Part shown: positions 25,881 through 33,710 of the stretch, piece after piece
Numbering within the stretch: position 1 is the first letter of the stretch
Layout of the letters: each line of letters begins with the position of its first letter
Position numbers and translations under genes: made by a program
Source: an uncultured SAR324 cluster bacterium
GTDB taxonomy: Bacteria; SAR324; NAC60-12
DNA: 48,754 nt
Assembly (NCBI GenBank): GCA_902575715.1
Contig: CACGSI010000003.1
Coordinates: 1 to 48,754, forward strand
Reading direction: 5' to 3'
The notes under the pieces: generated by a model
What the model was told of the DNA's origin: nothing
Database searches by the model: none
The model's input: only the letters and a program-made list of their open reading frames with translations

Positions 25881-26879
25881 TTAGTTAACAGGGCATTTAT
25901 TATTACTCATGTAATCATGAATTTTAATTTTTCCTGCAATTATATCATTTCTAACTTGTTCTACTTTTGATCTCATCTGGCCAGTAACTAGATTGTCATT
26001 ATGCTCATCTAATGCCCAACCTACACCATCTTCAGCCAGTCCCAAAATCTTGAATCCTGGCTTCCAAGTTCCATCATATCCAGTTTTAAAAACTTCATAA
26101 GCCGCAACGTCTACTCGCTTTAGCATTGACGTTAATACTGATCCAGGCTGAATATGATTTTGATTGCTATCTACTCCAATGGAAAGTTTTTTATTATCAG
26201 CAGCAGCTTGCAACACTCCAAGTCCAGTACTTCCAGCAGCTGCATAAACAATATCTGCACCACTATCATACATTGTCTTTGCTAATTGTGCTCCACGGGC
26301 GGGATCACTCCAAGCTGCAGGGGTAGTACCAGTCATTTTTTGAAAAACTGTAGTTCCAGAATTAATGTGTTTTACGCCTTGTACATAGCCACATGCAAAT
26401 TTATGAATTAATGGAATATCCATTCCACCAACGAAACCGACTTTACCCGTTTTACTTTTCATTGCAGCCAGAACCCCGACTAAGAAAGATCCTTCGTGTT
26501 CTTTAAAAATTATAGATTGAACATTTGGAAGATCTACAACCATATCAATTATGCTGAATCTAGTATTTGGAAATTCTTTTGCTACCTTCGTCAAAGCAGC
26601 AGCTTGTCCAAACCCTACTGCTATCACAGGATCGGATCCTCTACTTGCAAGCTTTCGTAAAAATTGTTCCCTTTGTGCTTCTTGTCTAACTTCAAATTCT
26701 CGGTATTTTATTCCGGTTTCTTTTCGAAATTTTTCTAATCCATTCCAAATACCTTCATTGAATGATTTGTCAAATTTACCACCCATGTCAAATAGTACAG
26801 CTGGTTTGAATGCCATTACTAGAGAAGCACTCCAAATAACTACCCCAGTTGACAAGATCATTGTAATAAATCTTTTCAT
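25881..26879 (-). CDS. BmpA-type nucleoside-binding protein of ABC importer
   Basis: A 332-residue periplasmic binding protein of the Bmp/Med (PnrA-like) family, which binds purine nucleosides in known members. Signal peptide residues 1-23 with cleavage near VMA-FKP; there is no lipobox, so it is a free periplasmic protein and not a lipoprotein like BmpA. Family marks: AVLFDMGGKFDKSFNEGIWNGLE, DPVIAVGFGQAAAL, NTRFSIIDM, VGFVGGMDIPLIHKFACGYVQGVK and ADIVYAAAGSTGLGVLQAA. AGGAG stands 6 nt before the ATG. It is the first gene of the operon; a hairpin follows it and a short leader frame precedes it. Confidence 0.92.
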   Translation of the reverse strand: MKRFITMILSTGVVIWSASLVMAFKPAVLFDMGGKFDKSFNEGIWNGLEKFRKETGIKYREFEVRQEAQREQFLRKLASRGSDPVIAVGFGQAAALTKVAKEFPNTRFSIIDMVVDLPNVQSIIFKEHEGSFLVGVLAAMKSKTGKVGFVGGMDIPLIHKFACGYVQGVKHINSGTTVFQKMTGTTPAAWSDPARGAQLAKTMYDSGADIVYAAAGSTGLGVLQAAADNKKLSIGVDSNQNHIQPGSVLTSMLKRVDVAAYEVFKTGYDGTWKPGFKILGLAEDGVGWALDEHNDNLVTGQMRSKVEQVRNDIIAGKIKIHDYMSNNKCPVN

Positions 26880-26888
26880 AATATACTC

Positions 26889-26927
26889 CTATATATCTCC
26901 GAATTTTTTTACGGCAAAGTTTCTCAA
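26889..26927 (-). CDS. possible leader peptide upstream of the bmpA-like gene
   Basis: A 12-codon frame (TTG start, MRNFAVKKFGDI) preceded by an exact AGGAGGT ribosome binding site 4 nt upstream (26937-26931). Its stop codon overlaps the ribosome binding site of the bmpA-like gene (26890-26886). The binding site is too far from the bmpA-like ATG, with stops between, to serve it directly. Translation of this frame could control access to the next site. Confidence 0.3.
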   Translation of the reverse strand: MRNFAVKKFGDI

Positions 26928-27146
26928 AAACCTCCTAAATTTTCAAAAAGAGGTATGGGAATATCCCCTGATCGCACCCACAACAAAGTAAACGAACAAT
27001 GTATATATATTTTAATTTTAGAGAAGATTCAATCATTATTTTTTGAAAACAAACAAATTAAGATATTTTTAAAAAATTATATTTTAAAATTTTTGATAGA
27101 AGATTTTCAAAGAATTTATTTTTTATAATTTAAGTAATTTAAAATT

Positions 27147-28037
27147 TCATAAATTTATACCTTCTAATCCATTTTGCCATCTACATGCATTGACAGTGTT
27201 AGCCATTAACATTGAAATTGTCATGGGGCCGACACCACCAGGAACAGGAGATATATATGATGTTATTGATTTAACTTCTTCGAAATCCACATCTCCAACA
27301 AGTTTAGTCCCATTTGGTTTAGTGGTATCATTTTTTCTATTAATACCTACATCAATAACAACAGCTCCAGGTTTCACCATTTTTTGTTTAACAAATTCGG
27401 GAATCCCAATTGCGGCAATAAGAATATCTGCCTTGAGAGTATACTCTTCTAAATTTGATGTTCTTGAGTGACATACAGTTAATGTTGAATCCCATCCTTT
27501 ACTTGAAAGTAAGGTAGCTATTGGGCGACCTACTAGATTGCTTCTACCAAGAACTACAGCATTTTTCCCTGAAGTTTCAATTCCAGTATGTTTAAGCATT
27601 TGTAATACCCCGAACGGAGTGCAGGAAATGAATTTAGGTTGTCCCATTGCGATTAATCCTGCATTAAACGGATGTAGACCGTCAACGTCTTTTTCTGGTG
27701 AAATAGTAAGAATTATTTTATTTTCATCTAGTCTTTCTGGCAAGGGGAATTGGCAAAGTATTCCATGAACAGAATTGTCATTGTTCAAATCGTTTACTAG
27801 AGCTTCTAATTCTTTTTGGTTTGTTGAAGCTGGTAAATCGTGTCCTATTGATTTGATTCCTAAATTCTCACAAGTTCTCTTTTTGTTTCGAACATAAACT
27901 TGAGAAGCTGGATCTTCTCCAACAAGTATTACCGCAAGACAAGGATTAATACCATTTGATTTTAGATTTTTTACTTCTTTCTTAATTTTTTCATTGATTT
28001 TTGTACTTATTTCTTTGCCCGAAATCAATTTGGTCAT
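27147..28037 (-). CDS. folD: FolD, methylene-THF dehydrogenase/cyclohydrolase
   Basis: A 296-residue bifunctional enzyme of one-carbon metabolism, converting 5,10-methylene-THF to 10-formyl-THF with NADP. Signatures: VGEDPASQVYVRNKKRTCENLGI (catalytic Lys of the YxxxK motif), GILCQFPLPERLDENKIILTISPEKDVDGLHP and the dinucleotide-binding AVVLGRSNLVGRPIATLL, then PGAVVIDVGIN and SPVPGGVGPMTISMLMANT. Complete. It stands divergent from ygfZ, a folate-binding protein, with 80 bp between them. Confidence 0.96.
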   Translation of the reverse strand: MTKLISGKEISTKINEKIKKEVKNLKSNGINPCLAVILVGEDPASQVYVRNKKRTCENLGIKSIGHDLPASTNQKELEALVNDLNNDNSVHGILCQFPLPERLDENKIILTISPEKDVDGLHPFNAGLIAMGQPKFISCTPFGVLQMLKHTGIETSGKNAVVLGRSNLVGRPIATLLSSKGWDSTLTVCHSRTSNLEEYTLKADILIAAIGIPEFVKQKMVKPGAVVIDVGINRKNDTTKPNGTKLVGDVDFEEVKSITSYISPVPGGVGPMTISMLMANTVNACRWQNGLEGINL

Positions 28038-28117
28038 TTCTTATCCTTTTTTTTAATTAATTTTGTTTACTAATTTATGATTCTACACTTATAATTAGAA
28101 TAATTTATAAAAAATTT

Positions 28118-29182
28118 ATGGATATTTATAAAAAAATAGATACTCTCCACCAGAAATTAGGAAGTAATATTCAAGAATTTGAAAGTGGAGCTGGTCTTAC
28201 GCTCAATTATTCTGACAGATTTTCTGAAGAAATCAATCTTCTCATTAATAATTGTGGATTATTTGACCTCAAATCTTGTTGGCTTATTGCTTTAAATGGA
28301 GAAGATGCGGGATCTTTTTTACAAGGGCTTGTTACTAGTGATGTTTTGAGTTTGAAAAAAGGACAAATACAATCCAGTTTGATTTGCGACAATAAAGGTA
28401 AAATAACTCATCATATCAAAATTTTTCGTAGTCGGGAAAAAGAATGGGTTGTTATTTGTGATCCTGGAGATGGAAGGTCAGTAGGTACTATTTTGGATAG
28501 TTTTCATGTACGAGAAAACTTAGAATTAAGGCTACTAAATAGAGAGGAGATGCTTCGCATCGACTTAATCGGACCAAAATCCATTAACTTAATTCAAAAA
28601 ATGGGTTATTTATTGGGAAGGTATGAATGGGGGTTTGAAAATTCAACTGTATTTTCAGTTCAATTTAATTTGGGTGGAACAGAGCGGATAATAAATCTTG
28701 TTCATATGAAGGTTTTGCTAAATTTTGTAGAAAAAATAATTAATGATAATGATGCAGGATTTGTAAGCCTTAGTTCATTCGATGAAATAAGGATTATAGA
28801 AGGAATCCCGAGGATAGGGATAGATTACAATACTGGTAATTTCCCTCAAGAAGCATGTTTAGGAGACCACATTTCTTACAATAAAGGGTGTTATATAGGA
28901 CAAGAGACCCACGCAAGAATGTTCCACAGAGGACACGCTAATTGGATTTCTGTTTGGTTAAAAATTCCTGAAAATATCAAAACAGAAGTTGGAGAATCTC
29001 TTTTTCATAATTTTGAAGAAATAGGAAAAATTACAAGTTTGGGTAAATTTTCTATAAGAGGATTTTTTAAAGGAATAGGAATGATAAAAAATGATTTTGG
29101 AAAAAATGAAATTTTTTTGTCCCTGGATGGCAAAAATAACCCAGTAATTCAACAAAAGTCACTACCATTCAAAATAATATAA
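28118..29182 (+). CDS. ygfZ: YgfZ/GcvT-like folate-binding protein
   Basis: A 354-residue member of the YgfZ (CAF17/IBA57) family that supports repair or assembly of iron-sulfur enzymes and uses tetrahydrofolate. The diagnostic YNKGCYIGQE motif, with the functional Cys, is at about residue 260. Upstream, DLKSCWLIALNGEDAGSFLQGLVTSDV matches the family's N-terminal folate-binding part, and RIIEGIPRIGIDY precedes the motif. Shares the intergenic promoter region with folD. It is not GcvT: the aminomethyltransferase catalytic region is replaced by the KGCYxGQE signature. Confidence 0.92.
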   Translation: MDIYKKIDTLHQKLGSNIQEFESGAGLTLNYSDRFSEEINLLINNCGLFDLKSCWLIALNGEDAGSFLQGLVTSDVLSLKKGQIQSSLICDNKGKITHHIKIFRSREKEWVVICDPGDGRSVGTILDSFHVRENLELRLLNREEMLRIDLIGPKSINLIQKMGYLLGRYEWGFENSTVFSVQFNLGGTERIINLVHMKVLLNFVEKIINDNDAGFVSLSSFDEIRIIEGIPRIGIDYNTGNFPQEACLGDHISYNKGCYIGQETHARMFHRGHANWISVWLKIPENIKTEVGESLFHNFEEIGKITSLGKFSIRGFFKGIGMIKNDFGKNEIFLSLDGKNNPVIQQKSLPFKII

Positions 29183-29227
29183 AAAATTAAGAATTAGAAT
29201 TTTTTTCAATTTCAAGAATTAAAAAAA

Positions 29228-30277
29228 TTATTGAACAAATTTTAATATATTGTCGTAAAAAAAATATGAATATAAGGCAATGTTAGCTCCAAGTTTGTAA
29301 TAATAGTCATCATTAATAGTTCGATATTTTTTCCTGAAGATACTCCATTTTCTAGTTGAATCATCCATTGTTATTTTGTTTACACCGAAGTCTATATTTA
29401 CTCTATTGTCAGATGTATTAATATATATGATTGAAGGGGCAAACTCGCTTCTTTTTAGTTCAGAAATAATTTTTGCGGAATTATTAAATAAATGTATTTT
29501 GTATCTGAACAGATCTGGAGGGAACCAAGCCTCAATTTCTTTTTTGTTACTTATAAGGCTAGGCCTATGATCTAAAATATTTTTTTGTGATTTTAAAGTT
29601 TTAATTTTGATTCTACCCTTCACTTCTATTGGAGTTAATTCTCTAAAATTCACAAATTTTTTGAATTCATCGTTAAGAATTCCCGAAGGTGATTTACGTG
29701 TTATTTTTAGGCCAATACAGTTGATAGTAAATTCTGCAAGTTGAGACAAATTAAAATCATATAATGCTTCCTCTATGAAAAAAATTCCTGTTTCTCCAGA
29801 AATATTTCCTGTTAACAATTTATTTTGGGGAGTATTGATTTTTATTTGCAGAATCATTTCATCTGCTAACCTAAGATTAGAAAATAATTTGTTAAATTCA
29901 AATTCAACTTTACCTGAAATTAATAATTGTTTCCATTTGTTCTTTTCCAAAATTGCTTCTTTAAATTCTGGATTTTGGTTTAAAGTAGCATCAAGTCTTT
30001 TGTATGCTTTCTTGAACTCTCTTTTTTCCAAATATTTTTTATATGCTTCAAAATTTTCTATTGAAACACGTTTGTATGTTCTATTCAGCGAATCTAGAAT
30101 ATCTTGATTTTCAGGATCTTCAATTGAAGCTAAACGATACTCTATGGCCGCTTCTTCCCAGCGTTCCTCTGCTTCTAATTCTAACCCTCTATTGTAGTGG
30201 AAAGAACAACCGGAAATTAAAATCGAAAAAAATAATATTAAGATAGCTCTAAAGATGGTAACTGGGTAGTTTCTCAT
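29228..30277 (-). CDS. TPR-containing lipoprotein, hypothetical
   Basis: A 349-residue precursor with a lipoprotein signal (hydrophobic 8-21, lipobox LISGC, Cys about 24). Residues about 27-110 hold TPR-like helical pairs (NRGLELEAEERWEEAAIEYRLASIEDPEN; KKYLEKREFKKAYKRLDATLNQNPEF). The rest is mixed beta structure rich in Ile and Asn, with no membrane segment and no recognised domain. This architecture fits a lipoprotein scaffold of the envelope. It stands alone and converges with ygfZ. Confidence 0.6.
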   Translation of the reverse strand: MRNYPVTIFRAILILFFSILISGCSFHYNRGLELEAEERWEEAAIEYRLASIEDPENQDILDSLNRTYKRVSIENFEAYKKYLEKREFKKAYKRLDATLNQNPEFKEAILEKNKWKQLLISGKVEFEFNKLFSNLRLADEMILQIKINTPQNKLLTGNISGETGIFFIEEALYDFNLSQLAEFTINCIGLKITRKSPSGILNDEFKKFVNFRELTPIEVKGRIKIKTLKSQKNILDHRPSLISNKKEIEAWFPPDLFRYKIHLFNNSAKIISELKRSEFAPSIIYINTSDNRVNIDFGVNKITMDDSTRKWSIFRKKYRTINDDYYYKLGANIALYSYFFYDNILKFVQ

Positions 30278-30717
30278 GATCTAACTTTTGTTGAAAAAAT
30301 AATTTTTTTCTTTAAATAAGTATTTTCTAAAAATTAATATTATAATGATATTCTCACATTTTTTATAAAATATTTTTTTAGAGGAAAAATATTTTGCTTT
30401 AAAGGTTTGTTATTAAATTTTTATAAATTTGGTTGTTCTTTAATAGTCGGACTTCATTTTTCTGTTAATATTTATGAGTTATATAAATTAAAATATAGAA
30501 AGAGCCAAAAAAAATTTATATAGGAAAATTCAAATAAATCAACGTTTTTAGTATTGAAAATTTGTATTCAGAAAGTCAAGTTGATTGACAATAGAAGATA
30601 TTATTTTTAAAAAATTAATATTACAATTCATTTTGACTTGTTCTCAAATATTTATTCGGCTAGTATTTGCCAATATCTCCATGAAGTTAATAAAAAGATG
30701 GTGTCATTAAAAAAATT
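30278..30717. other. intergenic, probable divergent promoters
   Basis: A 440-bp gap between the TPR lipoprotein (minus) and the LolA-like gene (plus). AT-rich with no accepted open frame, RNA gene or clear hairpin. TTGACT near 30635 may be a -35 element for the export locus, but no good -10 box follows at the right spacing. Confidence 0.4.
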
Positions 30718-31569
30718 ATGAAAAAAATATTTAACGTTTTTTTAATTATCTTTTTTTTATTTATATGTTTTCACAATATTGCAACTGCGATTAGTTGTGA
30801 GGACTTAAAAACAACAAATAAGATTAGTCAGTTTTTAGAAAAATCTTATTTATCTAGTCCTTTGCTTCATAAAAATGTTAGCTTAACTTTGATTATAGAT
30901 GCTTGTGAAAATAAAGGATGTAAATCAAAGAAAAAACGAGCATCTGAAAAAGAAATTCTGCATATATTGAAATATAAAAATAAAAGTCGCATTTTTGCTG
31001 AAAAAGGGCCGAATGCACCAAGATGTGTTATAAAAAGAGGAGGACGACGCTTCATTTGCTCTAGTTGTAGTGCAGTGTCAAATGAAAATTGTCGAAGTTT
31101 TCCTTCAGATGAAAGCTCTATTTTCCCAGGAACAAACATAGATTCTGAAGATTTTACTTTAACTTCTAAATTTGGTAAGGAATCTAGTTGTTCTAAACTA
31201 AAAAATCCAAATTTCTTTAAAATTGAGACTAAAATTGATTCAGGAGAAGTTGGAGGTGATGTTAGTTATGAAAAAGTTGTTAGTTTCTATGATAAAAAAA
31301 AAGGAGTCCCTATATTAATGAATTTTTACTCAGAAAATGTTCTTCGGAAAGTTTATCGTTTTTATCCAAAGTATTATGTCAAAGTTGATGGTCAATGGTT
31401 CTCATCGGTTATGAGAGTACGAACTACACTAGGAAATGAGAAAAAATTTGTTTATGAAACACTTACACACATAAATAAAAAGAATGGTAAACTTAGACTT
31501 TATTTAAATATATCTGACGATCCTAACTTAAAAAATGTGCCACATGAATCGTTATTCAGCACTGACTGA
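30718..31569 (+). CDS. LolA-like outer-membrane lipoprotein-sorting protein
   Basis: A 283-residue secreted protein (signal peptide residues 5-24, cleavage after ATA). Its C-terminal 110 residues look like the LolA-fold family found next to MMPL exporters: VVSFYDKKKGVPILMNFYSENVLRKVYRFYPKYYVKVDGQWFSSVMRVRTT, followed by LTHINKK. The N-terminal half has eight or more cysteines (CENKGC, CVIKRGGRRFICSSC, NCRSF), unusual for LolA, and probably makes disulfides. It would carry a lipid or lipoprotein across the periplasm. It is the first gene of a unit with a barrel and an MMPL exporter (next gene starts after 49 bp). Confidence 0.7.
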   Translation: MKKIFNVFLIIFFLFICFHNIATAISCEDLKTTNKISQFLEKSYLSSPLLHKNVSLTLIIDACENKGCKSKKKRASEKEILHILKYKNKSRIFAEKGPNAPRCVIKRGGRRFICSSCSAVSNENCRSFPSDESSIFPGTNIDSEDFTLTSKFGKESSCSKLKNPNFFKIETKIDSGEVGGDVSYEKVVSFYDKKKGVPILMNFYSENVLRKVYRFYPKYYVKVDGQWFSSVMRVRTTLGNEKKFVYETLTHINKKNGKLRLYLNISDDPNLKNVPHESLFSTD

Positions 31570-31618
31570 AAATTTTTTAGCTAGCACTTCAGAATTATCA
31601 TTTTTTTTTTGCCATGTT

Positions 31619-33706
31619 ATGAAATGGATATTTTGTGTCAAATTATTTTTTCCTTCTTTAATAATTTTATTTTTAGTCCCATCTCTTAAAGCTAATACCC
31701 AGGAAAATAGAACATCAGAATTTAAAATAAAAACATTGGAAAAGACTCATTTAAAAATAGAGTCAAACCAAGTTTTAATAGAAGATATTTTATCTGATAC
31801 TGATTCAGAATTAGGCTTTGTTGTAGATCCAAAAATTAGTAAAAAATCAGAATCTAATATTCGAAAAGGAAATATAGAAGAATCTGGATCAGAATTAAGG
31901 TTTGAGGAAGATTTTTTGGATAGCAGTGAATCCGAATCAGAAACTATTTTTCAAAAAAATAATCTAGAATTTGACGGTGTTAATTCCGGCTCAGAATCAA
32001 ATCACTTTAAAGAAAATGAATCAGGAATTGGTATTCAAAAAGTGACTTTAGAAGAAATTAAAACTGATTTAGGTTTGGAGTTAGACTCTTTTGATTCAGA
32101 TGAATCTGTTTCTGAAATAGATGAAGTAAATATTGATAAGTCAGAAATTGATTTAGGTTTGGAATCAGATCCTTTTGACATAGATGAATCTGCATCTAAT
32201 ATCAAGGAGGTTAAAAATGAAGAGTCTGAAGATGACTTGGGTTTTGAGTCTGATCCATTTGACGAGGATGGAAGTGATCTTAATTTAGAGCAAGACCATT
32301 TATTGGAGAGCTCAGAAGGGGGAGAAGTTAATAAATCTAATTACGATTTTAAAGAAAATGAAAGAAGTGAGAATCAAGAAAATATGTTAGAAGAGGAATA
32401 TACACCTAAAGTATCTTTTAGTCATGAAGTTAAAACAATGCTGGGAGGAAGCGAAACTAAAGGTCTTTCTGTTTTGGATCCATTATTAACTGAAATAAAA
32501 GAATTACGCTTAGTAACAACATATGACCAATCCGTAAAAGTCCAGACATCTCCCCAAATGTACAATTATTTTCGTCTTTCAGTTAGTTTTTCTCAAAACT
32601 ATGAAATACAGAAAAAAAGGATATTTGATGGTTTTGCTACTGTAAGAGAAATATATTCAAATTACAGGGTTGGCTCGCATCAAATTAGATATGGAACCCA
32701 GATATTTAATTTGGGTAAAGTTGATTTAGATAAGGTGATAGACGTTTTACACATGAACAATATTATGGGTATTTATACATTCGATCCTGATGACTCAAAA
32801 GATGCTATTCCTTCTATAAGATATAATTGGTATCGTGGAGAACAGACGGCTACATTGTACCTGTCACCAGTTAGACAACAAACTTTTGGTATGCGTTTTG
32901 CCGAGTTTCGCGAAGAAGTGGAAAAAAAAGAAGAAGGGAATGAAGATAGCAAAGTGTCATTTTTAAGGGATTATTATGGTCTGCAATATCAATGGACAGG
33001 GGATATAATGGATACTAGGATAGGAATGTTTCACTGGTTTGATTCCAATCCATATATAAAACTAGAGTATAAGAAAGTAGGTGATAATGGAACTACTTTA
33101 CAAGGTTCATTTGAAGATATGCTATCAAACTATAATGAGAAAGAAACTAGATCTGATTTCCTAACTCTAGAAATTGATGCAACTTGGACAGACATGGTTT
33201 GGAAGTTTGAATCTGGTTATTTTAAAAAAAGAAATTTATATTCCTATGAAATTCCAGAGGGAAAAGTAGTTCGACTTTCAACTTTTAGTGCACCACATTT
33301 TGCATTATCAACTTCTTTTGAAAGAACTTTTCCATATTTTTATTGGCTGATGCTATTTTCCCATAGAAAGTGGTATGATGTTCCAGAAAATACTCACATT
33401 TTTTTATATGAAAATGAATCATATCTTGTTTCAAAAAAAAGGGATCTATTTCGAAATCAAGTTTCAGGAGTTGCAGTACTTAAAACACCAGATAATTCTT
33501 TAAGGATAACACTTTTGAGTTATCAAACATGGCCCTTTAAGCAGAAGGGTTTTGCGTCATTATTTACATGGGAGCGTTTTAAAGAAAATATGGAGCTTGA
33601 ACTAAAATATTTTCGACTGGAAACCGAAGATCAAAAAATGCTTAATGACAAAATCAAAACGAATCAGATTTTTTTGACATATAGCCAAAAATTTAAAGCA
33701 TACTGA
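31619..33706 (+). CDS. DUF1302-like outer-membrane barrel with acidic repeat region
   Basis: I choose ATG 31619, because the protein then starts with a signal peptide (MKWIFCVKLFFPSLIILFLV, cleavage near LKA); the 28 codons upstream in frame overlap the end of the previous gene. This gives 695 residues. Residues about 25-265 are extremely acidic (Asp, Glu, Ser), with a 28-residue repeat (DLGLESDPFDxDES) described separately. Residues about 270-695 look like an outer-membrane barrel: aromatic strands, a YRVGSHQIRYGTQIFNLGKVDLDKVIDVLHMNN segment like DUF1302 (RYGxQxxxxG..D..IxDVLxxxD) and a final Tyr. DUF1302 barrels often accompany LolA-like and MMPL genes, as here. Likely the outer-membrane exit of the export route. 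Confidence 0.65.
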   Translation: MKWIFCVKLFFPSLIILFLVPSLKANTQENRTSEFKIKTLEKTHLKIESNQVLIEDILSDTDSELGFVVDPKISKKSESNIRKGNIEESGSELRFEEDFLDSSESESETIFQKNNLEFDGVNSGSESNHFKENESGIGIQKVTLEEIKTDLGLELDSFDSDESVSEIDEVNIDKSEIDLGLESDPFDIDESASNIKEVKNEESEDDLGFESDPFDEDGSDLNLEQDHLLESSEGGEVNKSNYDFKENERSENQENMLEEEYTPKVSFSHEVKTMLGGSETKGLSVLDPLLTEIKELRLVTTYDQSVKVQTSPQMYNYFRLSVSFSQNYEIQKKRIFDGFATVREIYSNYRVGSHQIRYGTQIFNLGKVDLDKVIDVLHMNNIMGIYTFDPDDSKDAIPSIRYNWYRGEQTATLYLSPVRQQTFGMRFAEFREEVEKKEEGNEDSKVSFLRDYYGLQYQWTGDIMDTRIGMFHWFDSNPYIKLEYKKVGDNGTTLQGSFEDMLSNYNEKETRSDFLTLEIDATWTDMVWKFESGYFKKRNLYSYEIPEGKVVRLSTFSAPHFALSTSFERTFPYFYWLMLFSHRKWYDVPENTHIFLYENESYLVSKKRDLFRNQVSGVAVLKTPDNSLRITLLSYQTWPFKQKGFASLFTWERFKENMELELKYFRLETEDQKMLNDKIKTNQIFLTYSQKFKAY
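32066..32281 (+). repeat. 84-bp tandem repeat coding acidic DLGLExDxFD units
   Basis: Three units spaced exactly 84 bp (32066, 32150, 32234; the third is truncated at about 48 bp) encode 28-residue repeats beginning D-L-G-[LF]-E and containing S-D-P-F-D. Many third-position differences show the copies are old. They lie in the acidic N-terminal part of the barrel protein. Confidence 0.85.
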
Positions 33707-33710
33707 AGTT

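Noticed and set aside
26880..27146. Purine riboswitch upstream of the nucleoside uptake operon
   Set aside because: The conserved TATA-stem and loop residues of the purine class are not visible; the only structures are short stems near AGGAGGT, so I reported the leader frame instead.
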